Origin: Corallium rubrum | Lineage: Eukaryota; Cnidaria; Anthozoa; Scleralcyonacea; Coralliidae | DNA length: 64,000 nt | Direction: 5' to 3' | Assembly (NCBI GenBank): GCA_964035015.1 | Contig: OZ036010.1 | Span: 3,135,104 to 3,199,103 of the forward strand | Part shown: positions 13,018 to 51,519 of the stretch, piece by piece | Position numbering within the stretch: the stretch's first letter is position 1 | Layout of the letters: every line of letters starts with the position of its first letter | The notes under the pieces: model-generated | What the model was told of the DNA's origin: nothing | What the model saw: the letters and a program-made list of their open reading frames with translations, nothing else | The model's database searches: none | Made by a program: the position numbers and the translations under genes

Positions 13018-15115
13018 TTTGAGGCTTTAAGACACAGGTTTCGAGCTATTATTGTATTATTAAAGATGAAAAACATACTTTTGACTTTCTCAAATGCTAA
13101 ATGAAATTGGATAACAATGGAAAAGAATCATGGTATACGTATGCTTACATCTTTTTCATCTCTGCGACCATTATCTCGTTTTGCTAAACTGCAGTCTGAT
13201 GAGTCATTCAACCAATATAAAGCTATAACAAGAAAGTAACAGACTTCTACTTTTTTGTAAAATGTAATTTTCTAATCGCTGTAATTTCAAACCATTTTTA
13301 ATCTTTTTACCATTACAGTTCCATATTTCAAAACGAAACAATTACAAGTAAAGTAATCAGTTGTAACGAAACACTGATTCTCATGCACTATAACTTACAA
13401 TTTATGTTAACCCGATCTTAAAGGCACCGCGTCAGGTTTATAATCACGGTACCGCTTAATTAATAGTTTTGCGCGAGACAAAAATTATATTTGTGTGCAG
13501 GGAGGGAACAGGGACCTTACAATACTCTGAATTTTATAATTAAAGAAAGTCACGCCAACTGACTATTATATTTTATCAAAATATAGTAAGGTTGGAGTAC
13601 TGCCGAAATTATTGAATAGATTTGTAACGTTTCGAGGGAAGGTTCTTTGTCAGAGAGAAACGTAAAGAGTGTAAACAACCAACGAGTTTATATAAGTAGG
13701 ATATTATATTTTATAATTGAAACTAGTTTAATGTGGACTTCCAAAACGCCTCAGTATATATACTGCTAAAATGATTGTAGTGTTAGTAGTGAAGTAAATC
13801 TCAAGAAACAGTTCTCAGCTAATTTGGCCGTTGACGTCGTCCTGAAGTAAAAATGCTCTAAATGGCGTTGTATAAAGAACAAGGACGCTGTTGTGATTAC
13901 TCTAGGACTAAAAATTATTCATTCTCTTCGCAACTGGAATTCTTTTGTTTAAAAGACGTCGTCGTTGGAGTTGCCGTCGTACTTCATAAGGTCCCTAATA
14001 ATATTCTAAAAACGTTAACCCTTTATCGCCCAACGATGTCTATAGTCTTTTACTCTGGCTAACGCCAGACGATTTTACTCTGGCTAACACCAGACGATTT
14101 TACTCGTCAATGGAGTGGCTACTGGGCGATAAAGGGTTAATATATTATCTCGGTTAACCCTTTATCGCCCAACGATGTCTTTAGTTAATTTTACTCTGGC
14201 TAACGCCAGACGATTTTACTCGTCAATGGAGTGACTACTGGGCGATAAAGGGTTAAGGAAGCATTAGTGTATTTTCTTTTGAACTATTTAGTTCAGGTTT
14301 TGAAGTGTGGGATATTCACCATAATTTAAATCATGTGAACTTGAATTTGTTTACAATTTTTTTCAAGTTTGCGTCCTAGTGACACTGGGAGCTTAAGCAA
14401 ATACAACGCAAACGTCAAGGATAACGTCCTTAGACAATAATTTTTAATCCCAAGAGTAATCCTAACGCCGTCCCCGTTCTACATACAACGTTATTCAGAT
14501 CATTTTTACGTCTCCAGGACGACGTTAACTCGTGAAACGGCAAAACCTGTTAGTTGAGTTTGACTTCAAACTATGCGACAAAATTTAGAACTCTAAAGCT
14601 TTGGATGTCGAAAAACATACTTTAGGTATTCAATACTACTATTCAATACTACAGATTGCCGTCGTCGTCCTATATTTCTTAAGCTCCCTACTGTGCATTT
14701 AACACAAAGTTAATAATAACTTTTTTTCTTCTAAAAAAATCAAAAATCACCTCTCAATGGTGCTACGGAATTAGAACTTTCGACAAACCAAAAAAATGTT
14801 AATTAAATTTTTTTTAATTTCCTTATCTACATGACATCTGAGAGAACAAATTAATTGCTACCAATTTTGTTATTACATTTGTTATTTTTTTCTCAGGTTT
14901 TCCCTTAAATTGTTTTAGTTACTAGCGTTAGACTATTATTTTTAATTTTGACATTTATCGTACTAAAATTTGTTTTCTGCGCGGCCTTGTGAAGAAAAGT
15001 GAATGGTTTTCTCTAATTTCTTGTCGTGCTGCGCATGTTTACGGTTCATTTAACATGAACGATGAGCTCAACAAAACGCTGTGCGTTACCAAACCACTAG
15101 TCAATGTTTTTGGTG
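13018..15115. other. Upstream region of gene A with dispersed repeats
   Basis: Contains a copy of the GAACGTTTCGAGCGAAG foldback family (13590-13670). Two direct copies of a roughly 115-bp unit lie at 14015-14145 and 14155-14255, each bounded by ttaaccctttatcgccca and its complement and carrying the CTGGCTAACGCCAGACG core. AT-rich DNA follows up to the gene A promoter. No exon was found. Confidence 0.6.
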
Positions 15116-15117
15116 CC

Positions 15118-15143
15118 AATAAAACGCGAGTTTAACTACCAGT
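15118..15143 (+). promoter_or_regulatory. Putative core promoter of gene A
   Basis: AATAAAA at 15118-15124 is followed 17 nt later (start to start) by ACTACCAGT at 15135. Gene B has AATAAA and ACTACCAGT at exactly the same 17-nt spacing upstream of its start. I infer a TATA-like box and an initiator-region motif preserved between paralogues. The ATG follows 37 nt after the start of ACTACCAGT. Confidence 0.6.
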
Positions 15144-15171
15144 TCCGTCATTTTACTGTTAGGTGCTAGCC

Positions 15172-30517
<15,346 letters not shown>

Positions 30518-30634
30518 TTAAAATATTTTGAACTGAACAGAGTTAAAGAAGAATGACTCATTAGTCTAGTGAAGAACAGCGAACGTTCGTTTCGTTTAAT
30601 TCTTGAAATATGGCATTGTAAAACAAAGATTTAA

Positions 30635-30640
30635 AATAAA
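30635..30640 (+). terminator. Poly(A) signal of gene A
   Basis: AATAAA 118 nt after the gene A stop codon. It is the first canonical hexamer downstream. Confidence 0.65.
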
Positions 30641-30699
30641 GTTTATGTACTACTACAAATGTTTAAAAATATATCCTGGCTTCTTTTCTTTTTCTTCGT

Positions 30700-32200
30700 C
30701 ACGTCTTGAACTTTACAACAATAATTTAGTAAGAGCCATCCCTCACAGGTGCAGTGTTACTACAAGACTACAAGAGGAAACTAAACTAGCTAACTTTATT
30801 TATACTGCACCTATAGAGGTCCAGTAATGAATGGCCATCCCTCATTGGTCCAGCGTCACTGCAGGAAACCAGAGTAAACTAACTTTAAATAAAAGTAAAA
30901 GTTTCTCTCTGACGAAGGGCCTTCGCTCGAAACGTTAGAAACTACGTTCAATATTTTCGGCAATACTTAAACCTTACCATATTTCGATTTGTAAACTAAC
31001 TTTATTTATAGTAAGGTTAGATATACTGCCGACACAGAGAACGTAGGAGTCTAACGTTTCGAGCGAAGGCCCTTCGTCAGAGAGAAACGTGACGAAGAGC
31101 CTTCGATTCGCTCGAAACGTTAGACTCCTACGTTCTCTGTTTCGGCAGTATATACTGATCTATAACCTTACTATATTTCGATTGTTGTTTCTACACTGCC
31201 TACGGAGCACGCTACTTTTATTAACTTTATTAGTTATACTGGATAACCCAATCAGTCATATCTAAACTATTTTCCCTAGAGGTCCAGTAAGGATCATCGC
31301 TTTCATTGGTCCAGAGTTACTACAGGAGGAAACTAGAGTAAATTAAACTTTAAATTAAACGATTTGTAAACTAACTTTATTTATACTGGATTACCGTATC
31401 AGTCATATCTGAACTGTTCTCCTAGACGTCCAGTATCGCGATCTGATTGGTTGTTCAAATTCAAAGGCCTATATATAACGGAGCTTGTTTATAAATATTA
31501 AATAAACAGTATTTGAAACACGAAAACTGACAACGAAGCACAATTCTAATCACAATTCTAATCCGAACAATTTAATCCAACGTTTATCAAAGCAATCAAC
31601 CTGTTTCCCCTTATAATTAAATCAAACACAGAAGACAGACAGATCGAAACCGATAGACGATCGAACACTGCAGACTGTTCGTGCATGGTATATATTAAGA
31701 ATCTCATTGAAATATGCAAGTCAAATATAAACAAACTGCAGTGCAACAAATTATAGAGCCTTTACTAAAAGAGGCCGCACAGGAGAGGCTCTGGGGACGA
31801 GAATGAGCGGGTCACGATGGTAGATCTGGGAACGAAACCCCTCTCCCAGTCAGATTGGAATTTCCCCTTAGCCGCATGTCAGTTTGACTATAGCCAAACA
31901 CCGCAGGCGTCCTCCTGCAGTAACACTGGATCAGTGAGAAGTGACGCTTACTGGACCTCTTGGTTATTCAGTATAAATAAAGTTAGTTTAATTTACTCTG
32001 GTTTTCTCCTGTAGTAATGGCGCTTACTGGACCTTTAGGTAGAACAGTTTAGATACGATTGATAGGATTATCCATATCTAAATATATTATAAATAAATAA
32101 AGTTAGGTTAGTTCATGGTTTCCTGCAGTAACGCAGGATCAAAGAGGGCTGGTCCTGCCTTTTCCGCGCGCCAGCACGGGAGAGGCTCTGGGGACGAGAA
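30700..32200. repeat. Cluster of SINE copies (AACTTTATTTATACTGGAT family)
   Basis: Repeated units carry tccagtgttactac, gaggtccagtaaggacc, and actaactttatttatactgg followed by aaccc.atcagtcatatcta. Units in one orientation are at 30720-30830, 30835-30895 and 31215-31440. Units in the other orientation are at 31900-32110. More copies lie at 48300-48430, 53390-53470, 55865-56095 and 56460-56670. A GCTTCGCTCGAAACG foldback is inserted at about 31015-31215 between TAACTTTATTTA-like words. Confidence 0.75.
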
Positions 32201-32381
32201 TGTGACCCGCGGGCGCTGGGAATGAGTATGATTTTAAGAATTACCAACAGGCGAGTTCCAGGTGTTGCGCCCGCATCATCTTTCAAAAAAGCTGGCAGCG
32301 TTTAAAATAAACAAAGTATAGATACAGTTTCTGGATGTTTAACACTGTTATTCTGATGTTGTTGGCTCGCTAGCAAGTCTG

Positions 32382-33829
32382 TTAAAGTGCACCTAACCCC
32401 AAATATTTTTTTTTCTAAAATCAAATTACTGTGGTTTGTTGAGTACCTCAGTCCAAAATTTTTTTGATTTGGGTGAATTCTCGAGTTTCTATGCCCTGTT
32501 GAAATGTCGAAAATGGCCGACATTTTGGTTCACGGCCGAGTTTTCAAAAGGCATGGGAACCAACACATTTATGACGTAGATTCCGGAACGCCTAGATTGC
32601 TCGTTCACTTTTAATAATACTGACTAGTATTTTGTGGGATGTCTTTCTCTATCATGAGAAGTGAGAACAGGTACGTGCGTTTGATTTTTAATTTTTCTGA
32701 TGATATAAACTAAAGCTATACCCTTCAGGCGGTTATACGTCGCGAATGACAAATTTCTGATCTTAATACTATTGTATTTTGTACACATTGTCAGGTATAA
32801 ATACTATACCGCTCTATAGCTTCTATATCTACGGACTCTTTCTCTAGAACTAGGATGAGCCAAAAACATAAGATGTCCCTTCAAGTCTGCCGTGGTTTAC
32901 TATCTGGAAAGCTGTGCGTGTAGCCCTGAGGGAAAGCCGTACGAAGTGGAGGGAATATCAAGCTGCGATTCTGCGGATATCAAAGCCGTACGAGAAGCGC
33001 CGAGAACCTTCGTCTATTGTTATGGTTTTGTCTTCCCTTGCTTATTTATTGTTCTAATACCTTTCATTAAATCTGATTCCACACTAGTTTATGCTTCTAA
33101 AGTTTTATGTATATGTCAACAACGTTCTTTAATAATGTTTAATAAAAATATGATGAAATTGGATATTTGTTTGTTTTCATTTGCGTGAATTCTTATACAT
33201 TGCTATTTATTATATTTCGGCTGTTTCTCCGTCTGTTGCCTCTGTTGGATTTGTTACTTTGTTGATATCGTAACTATTGCTACAAGAATAGTATCCGATG
33301 TATAGTATATGTCTATGAACTCTTGTAAGCAGTCCAAAGACAACCAAGACAGCCAAGTCAGCTGAGAAACGTTCGATGAAAAATATATACGAAGTGATTT
33401 CATACTTCGTATTTCATACTGAAAGCGAACGTTCTTTGAATAAAATAATTATATTGGTCTCCGTGCTTCCAATATTCTTTTGGACATCTCACTGTCTTAA
33501 GCTTTTCACAAAATTGCCAGAAGACAGAACTCAGAAGCATATTTTTAACATCGAACTGTGCGAATTGAAATAAGAATATCAAGTGATGGTATCAAGCACT
33601 AATAATCGGGCGTTCCGGAATCTACGTCACAATTGTGCTAGTTCCATGCCTTTTGAAACTTTGCTTGCAACTCGGCCGTGAACCAAAATGGCGGCGATTT
33701 TCGACATTTCAACAGGGCATAGAAACTCGAGAATTCATCCAAATCAAAAAATTTTTGGACTGAGGTACTCAACAAACCACAGTAATTTGATTTTTTTAAA
33801 AAAAATATTTGGGGTTAGGGGCACTTTAA
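32382..33829. mobile_element. TTAA-flanked foldback, 1.45 kb
   Basis: TTAAAGTGCACCTAACCCCA on the left and TGGGGTTAGGGGCACTTTAA-like text on the right, with inner arms around gaattctcgagtttctatgc. TTAA borders both ends, the target used by piggyBac-like transposases. The loop contains a frame (32892-33188) that I do not recognise. Confidence 0.75.
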
Positions 33830-33899
33830 TTGCCATTGCTTACTTTGTGGGGAGCCCGCTAATTCCTTTGCAAAATGATGCGCAGTTTCTCTGTCCCAC

Positions 33900-33978
33900 A
33901 TGCTCGTTATTATTTATTAATTTATTAATATATTAATTATTATTTATCATTTATTATTAATTATTTATTATTTATTAT

Positions 33979-34018
<40 letters not shown>

Positions 34019-34065
34019 TTATTATTTATTAATTTATTAATATATTATTTATTATTTATTAATTT
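33900..34065. repeat. TTTA/TTAT-rich low-complexity array
   Basis: A (TTTA)n core at 33970-34020 surrounded by ATTTATTAATTTATTAATA variants in mirror arrangement. Confidence 0.85.
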
Positions 34066-34700
34066 TCCATTTGTGACGTCATTAGTTATTGAGAGAATTG
34101 TACAAAAAGCTGATTACTCTGTGTTACATGAAGTACAACGGTTGGATCCATGTTGCTTATGCTTGGACTATGGTCTTTGGCAGTTGATAAAAGAAAGCTT
34201 TTTTACAACTTCAGAAATGGCAGTTAAGCTTCTTTGTGCTATGGGAAATGAAACTTTTCGATTTCAAGGTAGGTTTTCTTGAAACTAGATGATTTAAGTT
34301 TATATTAAAAATATTAAATAAATATTGTGCTCACATGTTTTACGTCACTCGTCTCGTAGTTTTTTTGAGCAATAAGATTTATAAACATCTAAAATATATA
34401 TAGCTGAGTCATGATTGACGATTATAATGATGTATAAAATAAATAGTGTTATGAAGTCAATAAATTCGTGAAGAAAATTCAAAAGAAATTAATATTTTAG
34501 TACGATTTACATGTAGTGGCTATATACTTATGGCAAAAATGTATTAAAATATAGATAGCCATACTGACAGGGTTAGACTATATTCATGGCACTTTTGTTG
34601 GGTTAACACTGAAGCCTGAAGACGAGTCTTTAGTCTTTTATTCTGGCTTAACAACCAGACGATTTTCAGCACAGGGAGAGGTCCAGGCCTCAAAGTGTTA
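34066..34700. other. Non-coding stretch, one unexplained short frame
   Basis: An open frame of about 70 codons (34073-34282) ends just after CAAGGTAGGT, a plausible donor-like site, but has no domain I recognise and no partner exon. Positions 34600-34700 carry the TCTGGCTTAAC..CCAGACG core repeat. Confidence 0.35.
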
Positions 34701-34841
34701 ATTGTCAATCACGTCGTTCCCCTTAACCCAGCGGGCGGGAAACGAGAGGCTCTGGGGTAATCCGTTCACCCCATCACAGGATTCTTGTTATCCGGAAAAA
34801 GAGTTATATAGAGTTCACTGTGTTCATCAGCCAATGAAATA

Positions 34842-35866
34842 CAGTGGCGTAGCCAGGAAGCAGATGTCATGTGGGCACAACATGGGCACAGGTCTCAACA
34901 TTCTCTGGTGGGATTTTTGTTATTACAGTGATTTACAGTCACAGGGCCGTAGCCACCAATTTTGAAGTACGGTATGTCCGGTTGGCAGTGGCAGTTCAGA
35001 GCGCTAAACATGCGAGAAACCTCTGTTGTGTGAACATGCTCCCCCAGGAAATTTTTGATTTTTTACGCCACGGAAATGCTATTTCCTGCATTTTGGGGGC
35101 AATTTTAACAACAAAAAAGATAAAATAAAAACCAGTGAAAATCATGATTTTATAGTCAGTATTTCCTTACCGTGTATACAAAACAACTAACTCTAGCAAT
35201 AATATTCACGCGAAAACTAGAAAAACAATTTTCAGTCAGGGGCATACGGCATGCCACTAAAGATATTTTGCAGTGTTTGAGCCCAATAATACTTGCGTAC
35301 TAACAATGCAACTAAATTTTTAGACTGATTTTATTTCAAAAATTCAACAATCGAACAACGACAACTACCTTGCTGCCAATTTTACTCATCTGCACCCACT
35401 GACACATACTTTAGCGGTAACAGTAAAAAACATTGGTGGAAACCACTGATGGATGGCACTCGATAAATTTTCACGCGAAAACTGTCATTTTTAGGGAAAT
35501 ATTTAACGTTTATGTGGGAAATAAACTAATACTTTGTCTTGTTGTAAACTTATACATAATCTTCCTAGTGGCTATACTCTATATTTAAATTACTTTGCCT
35601 ATATAGATCGTTTTCATCTGACGTCACGGCGGCCATATTGGTGTACCAAAACAATGAAATGGCGGCCATATTGGTGTACGGCATGGGAATTAGCTCTTTC
35701 TTATTCAAATATTTTGTATTGTTTCACCACCCCAATGCGGCAACCGATCACGTGAGTGAAAACGATCCATAATGAGAGCTAGATCTGTATGCAATATTTC
35801 ACCCGGGCACACGCAGGTTTCACCCGGGCACAGGCCCGGGTAGGCCCGGGTGTAGCTACGCCACTG
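34842..35866. mobile_element. Non-autonomous hAT-like element, 1025 bp
   Basis: Starts CAGTGGCGTAGCC and ends GTAGCTACGCCACTG. It is flanked by the exact 8-bp duplication ATGAAATA (34834-34841 and 35867-35874). An 8-bp TSD and CAGTGGCG termini are typical of hAT transposons. It has no transposase frame. It contains the gggcaca/tgctccccc dispersed text and a TA-type MITE. Confidence 0.88.
35603..35770. mobile_element. TA-type MITE, nested copy
   Basis: Almost identical to 11724-11891 (TIRs ATAGATCGTTTTCA and TGAAAACGATCCAT). It lies inside the hAT-like element, making a three-level nest. Confidence 0.85.
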
Positions 35867-36519
35867 ATGAAATATCAATATGAAATGGATTATCCCAGAG
35901 TCTCTCGTTTCCCGGGTGGGGAACATGGGCTCTGGGAACGAGATTGGGGTTTTGTGGGAATTAGGCTTAGGATAAATAGTGTTGTATCGAGTTCTTGCAA
36001 TCCATATAAACAAAAGATCACCATTCATTATTTGGTCCAACATCATAGGCATAGCAGGTGAGGGCAATTGCCCTCCCAAAATATTTGAGAAAGGAAAGTT
36101 TGAGCTCTTTCTGCTAGGAATTTCAGGCAATTTTCACATGTAGTGCTGTGAAATATTCAAGAAAAATGTGTATGTTAAGCTAGCCTAAGACTGAAAAATA
36201 AGACTTGAAAATCAATATTTAACCCTAATTTTTTTGGGCAAAAATCTCTGCCCCCACCCCGCCACCTGCCACCCCAACACAATTGGGTGCTACACCTATG
36301 CCCAACATGGCGACTTTGACGTCACCTGCAAGAGCCCAGCCTATTTAATATTCTGTAAATCAGATACAAATTCATCCTTATTTATATTTTGTATTAATTT
36401 TCTCAGCTTAAACAACTTATATCTCAAAAGATTGTTGATAAACCTGAACAACTAATTATCTAGATGTGTGAATTGGATAAATTGTATACAATAATATTGT
36501 ATATATATATGTTATATTA

Positions 36520-36990
36520 ACTCTTTAACTCCCACCATGTCAGGAGGTCTTCCCTTGTCGAGTAAAATCATCTAGCATTAAACAAAATCAAAAGTGCCAA
36601 ATGGCATCAATGAGATGAAATTTAAGAAAATAAAAAGTGCCAAATGGTACTGATGGGAATGAAAGGGTTTAAAGAGGAGATAGTTTATTATATAACCTTC
36701 AATTCCCACCATGTCAGGAGATCTTCCCTTGATGAGTAAAATCATCTGGTGTTAGACAAAATCAAAAGTGGCAAATGGCATCAATGGGATGAAATTTAAA
36801 AAAATAAAAAGTGCCAAATGTTACTGATGGGAATGAAAGGGTTAATGAGATAGTTTATTTGTAGTTTATTAACTTTTAACTCCCACCACGTCAGGAGTTC
36901 TTCTCTTGATGTGTAACTAATCATCTGATGTTAGACAGAGTAAAAAATAAAAAATGCCAAATGGCAGTGATGAGAATGAAAGGGTTAACC
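36520..36990. repeat. Three-unit tandem repeat, ~150-180 bp
   Basis: Units near 36525, 36700 and 36877 each read aactcccacca, gtcaggag, then gagtaaaatcatct, then aagtgccaaatgg, then gatgggaatgaaagggtt. Each carries the GAGTAAAATC..CTGG.GTTAGAC core. Confidence 0.85.
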
Positions 36991-37000
36991 CATTGCTACT

Positions 37001-37455
37001 TAAAGTGTCTATGAAGTGAAAAATACGTTTGCATTTTTGTTGCCACAGAGGAGCATGACAGGAGCACTCACTGAAAATTTCAAGAGAATCTGATGCATAG
37101 TTTTCGCGCTATTAACTCTCAAAGTTTGCCATGGCTAGTTCGTTCTTGGAGAAAAATTGGGCTTTCGGTAACAATGCTTGTGACGTGCGCAAATGGACAA
37201 CTATGCATAAGAACAACTATGCATAAGAACAATAGATTTCACTATTAATGATCCATGCGTACGTCATAAGGCATTGTTACCAAGAAGCCCAAATTTCCCC
37301 AAAACAAACTATCCACGGCAAATTTTAAGAGTTTATAGCGCGAAAACTACGCATCAGATTCTCTTGAAATTTTCAGCGACTGCTCCTGCCATGCTCCTCT
37401 GTACAATAAAACAACAAAAATGCCAACGAATTTTTCACTTCATAGACACTTTAAG
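37001..37455. mobile_element. TTAA-flanked foldback, 455 bp
   Basis: The left end TTAAAGTGTCTATGAAGTGA and right end TCACTTCATAGACACTTTAA are exact complements. Long imperfect arms continue inward (gagaatctgatgcatagttt and its complement), leaving a short loop. TTAA is at both ends. Confidence 0.85.
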
Positions 37456-37727
37456 AAAGAGCTCTTCCTTTCATGAGTACTGAAAATTGCCCGGTGATAG
37501 ACAGAGTAAAAAGATACAGCGGCCATTTCAAAGTCCAAATTAACACTTTGCAAATTGCAAATTGCGAAGCAATTAGGAAATTTTCTGAAAACTGCGAAGC
37601 AGTTCTACAAAAAATTGCGAAGCTCATTGTTGAGAAATGTTGCATAACGACTAACGACTAACGTAGTATCGTCTCACATGTACGGTAATAACTCAAAACA
37701 CAACGTAACGTGAACTTTTTAGAACGT

Positions 37728-38172
37728 AAAGGCCTGGCCAAACGCTTTCAACATCGCATTCAACATCATTCAACATTGTTGAACGATGTTGAGTAATGTT
37801 GAAAGCACGAGTGGCCAAATGAATTCAACATTGTTCAACATTCATGAATGACAATTAATTGAATGCGGGCTACCACAAAATTTAAAGCTGGAATCGACAA
37901 TATCCCGCATGGCGCATGTCTCTGTTCAACAAAGTTGAATGAAATGTGGCCAAATGCGTTCAACACCTTTCAACATTTTGAGAACAATAGAAATGTTGAA
38001 TGCGTGTTGAACGAAAATTTGAACATGTTCAAATTTCGTTCAACATCATTCAACACCATTCAACAACGTTCAACATCATTCAACAGGGATGGCCAAACGC
38101 TTTCAACATGTTGAATTCAACAATGTTGGACGATGTTGAATGAAATGTTGAAAGCGTTTGGCCAGGCCTTAA
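37728..38172. repeat. Foldback rich in CAACATCATT words
   Basis: Outer arms aaaggcctggccaaacgctt and aagcgtttggccaggcctta. The inside is built of ATTCAACATTGTTGAA-like short palindromes. No coding content. Confidence 0.85.
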
Positions 38173-38202
38173 GGTAACATTTCAGAACATACTTTAGAGT
38201 GA

Positions 38203-38437
38203 AATAAAAGTAGCGTGCTGCGTAGGCAGTGTAGAAACAATAATCGAAGTATAGTAAGGTTATAGATATACTGCCGAAACAGAGAACGTACAGTAGGAGT
38301 CTAACGTTTCGAGCGAAGGCCCTTCGTCAGAGAGAAATGTGGATGACGTTTTTCTCTGACGAAGGCCGGCCTTCGCTCGAAACGTTAGACTCCTACGTTC
38401 TCTGTTTCGACAGTATATCAAACCTTACTCTATTTCG
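38203..38437. mobile_element. 235-bp foldback with 14-bp target duplication
   Basis: The element begins AATAAAAGTAGCGTGCTGCG and contains ggttatagatatactgccga, then gagtctaacgtttcgagcga, then the mirrored arm. Both flanks carry the identical 14-mer ATACTTTAGAGTGA (38189-38202 and 38438-38451). Relatives are at 9.5, 13.6, 17.1, 23.1, 31.1, 42.2, 54.3, 59.9 and 63.9 kb. Confidence 0.85.
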
Positions 38438-38449
38438 ATACTTTAGAGT

Positions 38450-39170
38450 GACTTCTTAGAAGCATGGCACAACTTTTTTCTGAATCTTACAGTGTTATAA
38501 CTTCTTTGAAGGTAGCGCTAGCATAAGTTTCTTGATTGTACATGTAACTTTGAACGTAGTTTATAACTTCTTAGAACGTAGCGCAACTTTTCTGACAGTA
38601 TAGTGTAACGGCTTCTTTCAGAACGTAACTTACAGAGCGTATAGTGTAACTTTTCTGAACATATCGTTTACTTATACACGATCGGAAATGGCGACTGTCG
38701 AGGCTCGCGAAATACAGGCGGACCCGTATTAGCTACGCATGCGCAGAACGAATATCTTGTGTGTAAACGTTATCAATACACGGCCGACAACTCACTTGAG
38801 CCAGCACGCACGTGGACTGCGAACTGCCCCATGAAAGTGGCCGATTTCCTATGCGATTTCCGATCGTGAGAACGTAACAAACAGTAACTATTCTGAATGA
38901 AACGTAACGTTTCAGAATGTAGCATACATGTACAGTAACTTCTCAGAACGTAAAGTGAAAGTAGGGTAACCGATGTTTTAGATGTAGCGTAATTTTTCAG
39001 TATTTTTTGTGTAATGTTTTTCAACGTAGCTGATATCGTCTCACAACGTACATGTACCATAGACCACACAAAGAAAATAAAAGTCCGTAAAATTAATGAA
39101 AAGACCATCTCAGAGAGAAGGGATAATGGTTACAGTAATTGAAGGCAATAGTTAATTAATTAGGGGTGTA
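38450..39170. other. Non-coding stretch with GAACGTA words
   Basis: A loose repetition of cagaacgtaac / tttctgaacgta words at irregular spacing (38450-39030). It includes an inverted pair aatcggaaatcgc-type text around 38680 and 38860. No exon. Confidence 0.5.
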
Positions 39171-39175
39171 ACTAC

Positions 39176-39680
39176 TGAAAAAAAAAAGCGAAGCTGTTCT
39201 GAAGCGCTAATCCGGACCCTGTTATTTTTGGCCAGCTCAGGCAGGAATGGGTCAAGCACTTGAGTTGCACATGAGTAAACGTAAATTGTCTGGCAATAGA
39301 CAGAGTAAAAAATAAAGGGGCAATTTTTGGCCAGCTCAGGCAGGAACTGCCTAGAATGTCTGAAGGTTCTTCCTTTGACAAGTAGAATTGTCTGGCATTA
39401 GAGTAAAACAATAAAGGGGCCATTTTTGGTCAGCTCAGGCAGGAATGGGTTAATCAATTGTTAACTCATAATTGCTGCGTAGAATGTCTGAGGGTTCTCC
39501 TTTGGTGAGTAAAATTACCTGGTTTTAGACAGAATAAAAAATATATAGGAGCTAATTTTGATCAACTGGAATGGGTTAATCACTTGTTAACTTATTGCTG
39601 CCTAGAAATTAGTAGAATGTCTGGAGGTTCTTCCTTTGATGAGTAAAATTATCTGGTGTTAGACAGAATAAAAACATACA
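39176..39680. repeat. Four-unit ~130-bp tandem repeat
   Basis: Units contain ctgcctagaatgtctg, ggttcttcctttga, gagtaaaattgtctgg, agacagagtaaaa and ggccagctcaggcaggaatg. The same GAGTAAAAT..TCTGG..TTAGACAGA core occurs in each. Confidence 0.8.
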
Positions 39681-39922
39681 GGGACAGAAGAAGAATGACA
39701 ATGTTCAGATGCCACCTAGTCTTCATCGTGCATGTACGTTGATGTAGGATGAAACCTACACCAGTCTACACTTCTGAGCGGAGAAATAAGAAAACTTCAA
39801 AATACCCGAACAATACATAAGTTTTATTACACCCAGTTTTTATATCTAGACTACTATATATTGATTATATATTTGTTTAATTTTGAAAGGAAACATTGCA
39901 AGCAATGTTTGTTTAATTTGAC

Positions 39923-39928
39923 TTTATT
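39923..39928 (-). terminator. Poly(A) signal of gene B
   Basis: AATAAA on the minus strand, 33 nt beyond the stop codon of gene B. Confidence 0.7.
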
Positions 39929-39960
39929 TAAGATAAACATAATTGCAAATAAGTTCTCTT

Positions 39961-51279
<11,319 letters not shown>

Positions 51280-51316
51280 AACTTTGACTGATGACTACCT
51301 CTGGCTAAATAATGCT

Positions 51317-51342
51317 ACTGGTAGTCTTGGTTGAGATTTATT
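51317..51342 (-). promoter_or_regulatory. Putative core promoter of gene B
   Basis: On the minus strand AATAAA begins at 51342 and ACTACCAGT at 51325, the same 17-nt spacing as upstream of gene A. The intervening bases differ, so the two words look selectively retained. ATG lies 46 nt after the start of ACTACCAGT. Confidence 0.6.
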
Positions 51343-51519
51343 GTGTTGTAAATCGTAAATAAATAATGTTTTCTCTTGCTGGGACACTTCTTACGTGATC
51401 AGTCTCACGCAGTTTGCTAAGCATCAGTTCACTTCTCCTAAGGCTAATTCGAAGCAGGAGTGCTACCGCATGCTGTTTTATTGTAACAGAGTTCCTTACC
51501 GTGGAATTAGATGGAAATG

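Larger units (their letters stand above)
34706..35946. mobile_element. Foldback MITE, second copy, interrupted by nested transposons
   Basis: Same family as 8284-8502. The left part runs to CCAATGAAATA, the right part resumes with TCAATATGAAATGGATTATC. Between them lies a hAT-like element (34842-35866). The uninterrupted copy at about 8430 reads ccaatgaaatatcgatgtga, which supplies the empty site. Confidence 0.85.

Noticed and set aside
32892-33188. Possible small Cys-containing protein
   Set aside because: It sits in the loop of a foldback transposon, has no signal peptide or domain and no splice partner.
34073-34282. Possible orphan exon ending at CAAGGTAGGT
   Set aside because: Donor-like end but no acceptor-linked partner, no recognisable domain and no counterpart in the paralogue.
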